8,452 nt of DNA from CAMEGH01 sp964513905 (lineage in GTDB: Bacteria; Patescibacteriota; Saccharimonadia; Saccharimonadales; Saccharimonadaceae): the NCBI GenBank assembly GCA_964513905.1, contig CAZENS010000023.1:1-8452 (forward strand), written 5' to 3'. The notes beneath the pieces were generated by a model. That model worked only from the letters and a program-made list of their open reading frames with translations, was not told the origin of the DNA and did no database searches. Positions 6,442 through 8,452 of the stretch are shown here, in pieces (position 1 is the stretch's first letter; the number at the start of each line of letters is the position of its first letter). A program made the position numbers and the translations under genes.

Positions 6442-6916
6442 TAAATTCAAAAAATACTTTAATAGAAAAAAACCATCAATCCAGGAAATTGTTCGTGAAC
6501 CAACTGCAGGAGGCATTGTTTTTCGGCGAAATGAGGCTGGTCAGATAGAGATCTTACTTATTCAGGATGCAAAAGATCGCTGGACGATTCCAAAAGGTCA
6601 TATTGAAGAAGGTGAAACCGCAAAGCAAACTGCCAGGCGAGAAATTGGAGAAGAGGCTGGGCTTCATGATGTTGATGTGCTAGATTGGCTTGGAAAAATT
6701 CACTTTCGCTATCGTCGGATTGAAAAACTTGTCCTAATGACAACACAAATTTATTTAGTGAAGGCAAAGGGCGATACCGATGCCATTAAAAAAGAAGAGT
6801 GGATGAATGGCATACAGTGGTTTGCTTTTCATGATGCACTTGATGCGATTGAGTATGAAGATATTGGCAAGCTAATGTTGCTTGCAATGAAGAAAATCAG
6901 ACAAGGTAACCTGTAG
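6419..6916 (+). CDS. NUDIX hydrolase, Ap4A/RppH-like type
   Basis: This 165-residue protein should hydrolyse a nucleoside diphosphate linked to another group, with bound divalent metal. The NUDIX box is complete and matches GX5EX7REUXEEXGU at residues 60-82: G60, E66, R74-E75-I76, E78-E79, G81, L82. The preceding DRWTIPKGHIE is typical of diadenosine polyphosphate hydrolases and of related pyrophosphohydrolases. The exact substrate cannot be read from sequence; Ap4A, (d)NTPs or 5'-triphosphate RNA are all possible. The ATG at 6419 is preferred because GAGGA at 6406-6410 lies 8 nt upstream; a longer frame would need a TTG start at 6401 and would run through this site. The basic N-terminus (about residues 6-18) is an addition before the domain. 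Its position between nusB and rnc favours an RNA-related role, which is inference. Confidence 0.92.
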   Translation: MTSTPKFDKFKKYFNRKKPSIQEIVREPTAGGIVFRRNEAGQIEILLIQDAKDRWTIPKGHIEEGETAKQTARREIGEEAGLHDVDVLDWLGKIHFRYRRIEKLVLMTTQIYLVKAKGDTDAIKKEEWMNGIQWFAFHDALDAIEYEDIGKLMLLAMKKIRQGNL

Positions 6917-7650
6917 TGAGTGGTATGCAAAAGGCGCCGTATCAAGAATTTGCTCGTGAGAAGTTGGGGTTTGAGTTCAAAAATATCGATACGCTGATTA
7001 CTGCGTTGACTCACCGAAGTTATGTTAACGAGCACAAGAAGAGCGTTCATGCGCATAATGAGCGTCTAGAGTTTTTAGGTGATGCAGTTTTAGAGCTGGC
7101 GGTAACTGATTATTTATTTCGTAATTACACCGAGCCAGAGGGGATATTGACAAGTTGGCGCGCGGCTCTGGTACGTACTGAAAGTATCGGTGCGGCAGGG
7201 GTAAAGCTGGGGTACGAGCCACTAGTGCGAATGAGTCGAGGCGAAAAGCAGGGGAGTGAGCGTGCTAGGCAACAAATTCTCGCAAATGCGTTCGAGGCGG
7301 TCATTGGTGCCATTTATTTAGAGAAGGGCTATGAAGAGGCTGAAAAGTTCATCGGCACACATATTTTGAGTAAGCTGGACGATATTTTACAGAAAGGGAC
7401 GTGGCGTGATCCAAAGAGCCACCTGCAAGAGGTGAGTCAGCGTATCGATGGCTTTACTCCGCAGTACCGCGTACTCGATGAAGTCGGTCCAGATCATGAT
7501 AAGGTCTTTACTCTTGGGGTGTACGTAGGCGAGAAGATGATGGGAAAGGGCGTTGGTCCAAGTAAGCAGAATGCTCAGCAAGCAGCAGCTCGTGCTGCAC
7601 TTGAGAAATATGCAGAGCAGGGCGTTGGCAATAAGGTGGCTCAAAAATAA
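6916..7650 (+). CDS. rnc: Ribonuclease III
   Basis: RNase III cleaves double-stranded RNA, including rRNA precursors and structured mRNAs, as a homodimer. The 244-residue protein has the catalytic domain first, with signature NERLEFLGDAVLEL containing E49, E52 and D56, then EPEGILTSWRAAL with E75, and LANAFEAVIGAIYLE with E127. In E. coli numbering the residue before that last glutamate region is D114; here it is N124. A dsRNA-binding domain follows from about 165 to 233 (DPKSHLQE...VGPSKQNAQQAAARAALEKY). The GTG at 6916 overlaps the last base of the NUDIX stop (TAGTG), with AAGG at 6903-6906 placed 9 nt upstream. An internal ATG at 6925 is possible but lacks a well-placed ribosome site. The overlap implies translational coupling with the NUDIX gene. 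No terminator hairpin is seen after the stop. Confidence 0.97.
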   Translation: MSGMQKAPYQEFAREKLGFEFKNIDTLITALTHRSYVNEHKKSVHAHNERLEFLGDAVLELAVTDYLFRNYTEPEGILTSWRAALVRTESIGAAGVKLGYEPLVRMSRGEKQGSERARQQILANAFEAVIGAIYLEKGYEEAEKFIGTHILSKLDDILQKGTWRDPKSHLQEVSQRIDGFTPQYRVLDEVGPDHDKVFTLGVYVGEKMMGKGVGPSKQNAQQAAARAALEKYAEQGVGNKVAQK

Positions 7651-7681
7651 AAAAAATAGGGTATTTACTACACTAATACAA

Positions 7682-7710
7682 TTGACGCATACGCCAAAAC
7701 AGTGTAAAAT
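7682..7710 (+). promoter_or_regulatory. Promoter of rpsP
   Basis: TTGACG at 7682-7687 and TAAAAT at 7705-7710 are 17 bp apart, near consensus. Initiation near 7717 gives a leader of about 47 nt. AAAGGAA at 7746-7752 is the ribosome binding site, with a rather long gap of 11 nt to the ATG at 7764. Read-through from rnc is also possible, since no terminator separates them. Confidence 0.7.
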
Positions 7711-7763
7711 GGGTGAAGAATTAATACAGTTTAAAGTAAAGAGTTAAAGGAAGAAACGTTTTT

Positions 7764-8129
7764 ATGCTCGCAATTCGTTTGCAACGTGTGGGTCGTAAGG
7801 GATACCCAGTTTACCGTGTAGCAGTACAAGAAGCGCAACGCCACCCGTCAAGTGGTCGCGTCGTTGCTCATATTGGTACATACAACCCTCACACTAAAGA
7901 GGCTAATATCAATAAAGAAGATGCGCAGAAGTATCTTGATACCGGAGCTCAACCAAGCCCAAGAGTTGTGAAACTATTGAAAGAAGCGGGTGTAAAGCTA
8001 CCCAAATGGGTAAAAGAGCCGGTAGATTCTAAGAAGAAATCAATCCGAAACGCTGAAAAACTACGAAAAAATCAACCCAAAGAAGACGTTGCCGCTGATA
8101 CAGCAGAACCAGCAGAAGCTGAAGCGTAG
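7764..8129 (+). CDS. rpsP: 30S ribosomal protein bS16 with extended C-terminus
   Basis: bS16 is a small-subunit protein that helps early 30S assembly. The N-terminal core MLAIRLQRVGRKGYPVYRVA, then GRVVAHIGTYNP around residues 31-42 and the DAQKYLDTGAQPSPRVVKLL region, match the family closely. At 121 residues it is longer than the usual 80-90. Residues from about 85 on form a basic stretch (DSKKKSIRNAEKLRKN) followed by a low-complexity acidic, alanine-rich tail ending in EPAEAEA. Such tails are known in some lineages and are probably disordered. In many bacteria rpsP leads an operon with rimM and trmD; here it is followed by a terminator and an opposing gene, so that operon is not conserved at this place. 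Confidence 0.96.
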   Translation: MLAIRLQRVGRKGYPVYRVAVQEAQRHPSSGRVVAHIGTYNPHTKEANINKEDAQKYLDTGAQPSPRVVKLLKEAGVKLPKWVKEPVDSKKKSIRNAEKLRKNQPKEDVAADTAEPAEAEA

Positions 8130-8148
8130 AATAGCCAAGAAATGAATA

Positions 8149-8172
8149 AACCCCAGATTAAAATCTGGGGTT
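8149..8172. terminator. Strong, probably bidirectional terminator after rpsP
   Basis: CCCCAGATT at 8151-8159 pairs perfectly with AATCTGGGG at 8162-8170, extended by two A-T pairs. On the plus strand TTCTTGCT follows, a moderate T-run. On the minus strand TTTATTCATTTC follows. It therefore suits both rpsP and the opposing gene that ends at 8213. Confidence 0.85.
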
Positions 8173-8194
8173 CTTGCTACCCTTAGGATAACGA

Positions 8195-8207
8195 CGCCAA
8201 TTTGGCG
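8195..8207 (-). other. Small inverted repeat after the minus-strand stop codon
   Basis: CGCCAA (8195-8200) and TTGGCG (8202-8207) form a perfect inverted repeat with a one-base centre. It begins 5 bases after the minus-strand stop at 8213. With so small a centre the RNA stem would be only about 5 bp, so it is at most a weak 3'-end element. Confidence 0.3.
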
Positions 8208-8212
8208 GATTA

Positions 8213-8452
8213 TTAAGCGGAGTACGCTACGACGTTTCCGCTTTCACGCAGCGCGTTTCGAGCCTCGTCGTAGATGCGGAACGCCTCTTTCTGAGCGGGC
8301 TCGAACACTTCGACATCGTTCAAAGGCCGGTTGAACAGCCTGAAGTAGGCCTGAGCCTCCTTCTTGGCCGCCGAGAACACACTTTCGCCTACTCGGCGAA
8401 AAGTAATCGCATCCGGAATTTCTTCCAGAATCTTCTTCGTAATCTTCAGCTC
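8213..8452 (-). CDS. Partial hypothetical protein, C-terminal 79 residues only
   Basis: An open frame enters at the right edge (first full codon 8452-8450, GAG) and ends with TAA at 8215-8213. The start lies outside the window. I do not recognise the protein. What is visible is charged and probably helical, beginning ELKITKKILEEIPDAITFRR, with a middle part KKEAQAYFRLFNRP and the end ESGNVVAYSA. No membrane segment or cysteine is present. Its GC content is 129 of 240 bases (54%), visibly above its neighbours, and it favours codons such as AAG, GAG, GCG and CTG. That could mean acquisition from elsewhere or strong codon selection. Coding is supported by the uninterrupted frame up to a stop followed by terminator-like structure. 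Confidence 0.6.
   Translation of the reverse strand, partial: ELKITKKILEEIPDAITFRRVGESVFSAAKKEAQAYFRLFNRPLNDVEVFEPAQKEAFRIYDEARNALRESGNVVAYSA

Noticed and set aside
6439..6444. Possible recoding of UGA as glycine, as in SR1 and Gracilibacteria
   Set aside because: nusB ends in tandem TGA-TAA and no long gene contains in-frame TGA, while glycine is coded normally throughout. The standard code suffices.
7651..7681. Search for a terminator after rnc
   Set aside because: The A-rich stretch has no hairpin; no terminator is called.

Overview
This window looks like the chromosome of a reduced-genome bacterium. The best guess is the Patescibacteria/CPR group, close to Candidatus Saccharibacteria (TM7). 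That guess rests on recalled similarity of the MurF-like ligase, on short ribosomal proteins (a 50-residue, cysteine-free bL32) and on a small, dense, moderately AT-rich gene layout; it was not tested by a search. The standard bacterial code fits: all long genes use GGN for glycine and end at TAA, TAG or TGA.

Layout from left to right. Positions 63-1343 encode a MurF-like Mur ligase without the usual N-terminal domain. Positions 1443-2549 encode an unrecognised single-pass membrane protein with its own promoter. Two hairpins follow, then leuS (2616-5102), which starts a few bases after a perfect TATAAT and so is probably translated from a leaderless mRNA. Facing leuS, with stop codons only 3 bp apart, is a minus-strand gene (5106-5666) for a small membrane-anchored protein with an SH3-like domain. 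Its promoter lies back to back with that of a plus-strand RNA and ribosome cluster: rpmF (bL32, 5781-5933), nusB (5983-6441), a NUDIX hydrolase (6419-6916) and rnc (RNase III, 6916-7650). The last three genes overlap. rpsP (bS16, 7764-8129) has its own near-consensus promoter and ends at a strong, probably bidirectional hairpin terminator. A truncated minus-strand gene of clearly higher GC (8213-8452) runs off the right edge.

Functionally, the right half is an information-processing block covering ribosomal proteins, rRNA antitermination, dsRNA cleavage and nucleotide or RNA 5'-end clean-up. The left half has cell-envelope genes and an aminoacyl-tRNA synthetase. No mobile element, CRISPR array, tRNA or rRNA gene was seen, and no stretch over 300 bp lacks a gene. 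I see no clear novel multi-gene system. The points most worth checking are the recurring promoter-to-start-codon spacing that implies leaderless mRNAs, the tightly packed divergent promoter pair, the two unrecognised membrane proteins and the GC-shifted partial gene.
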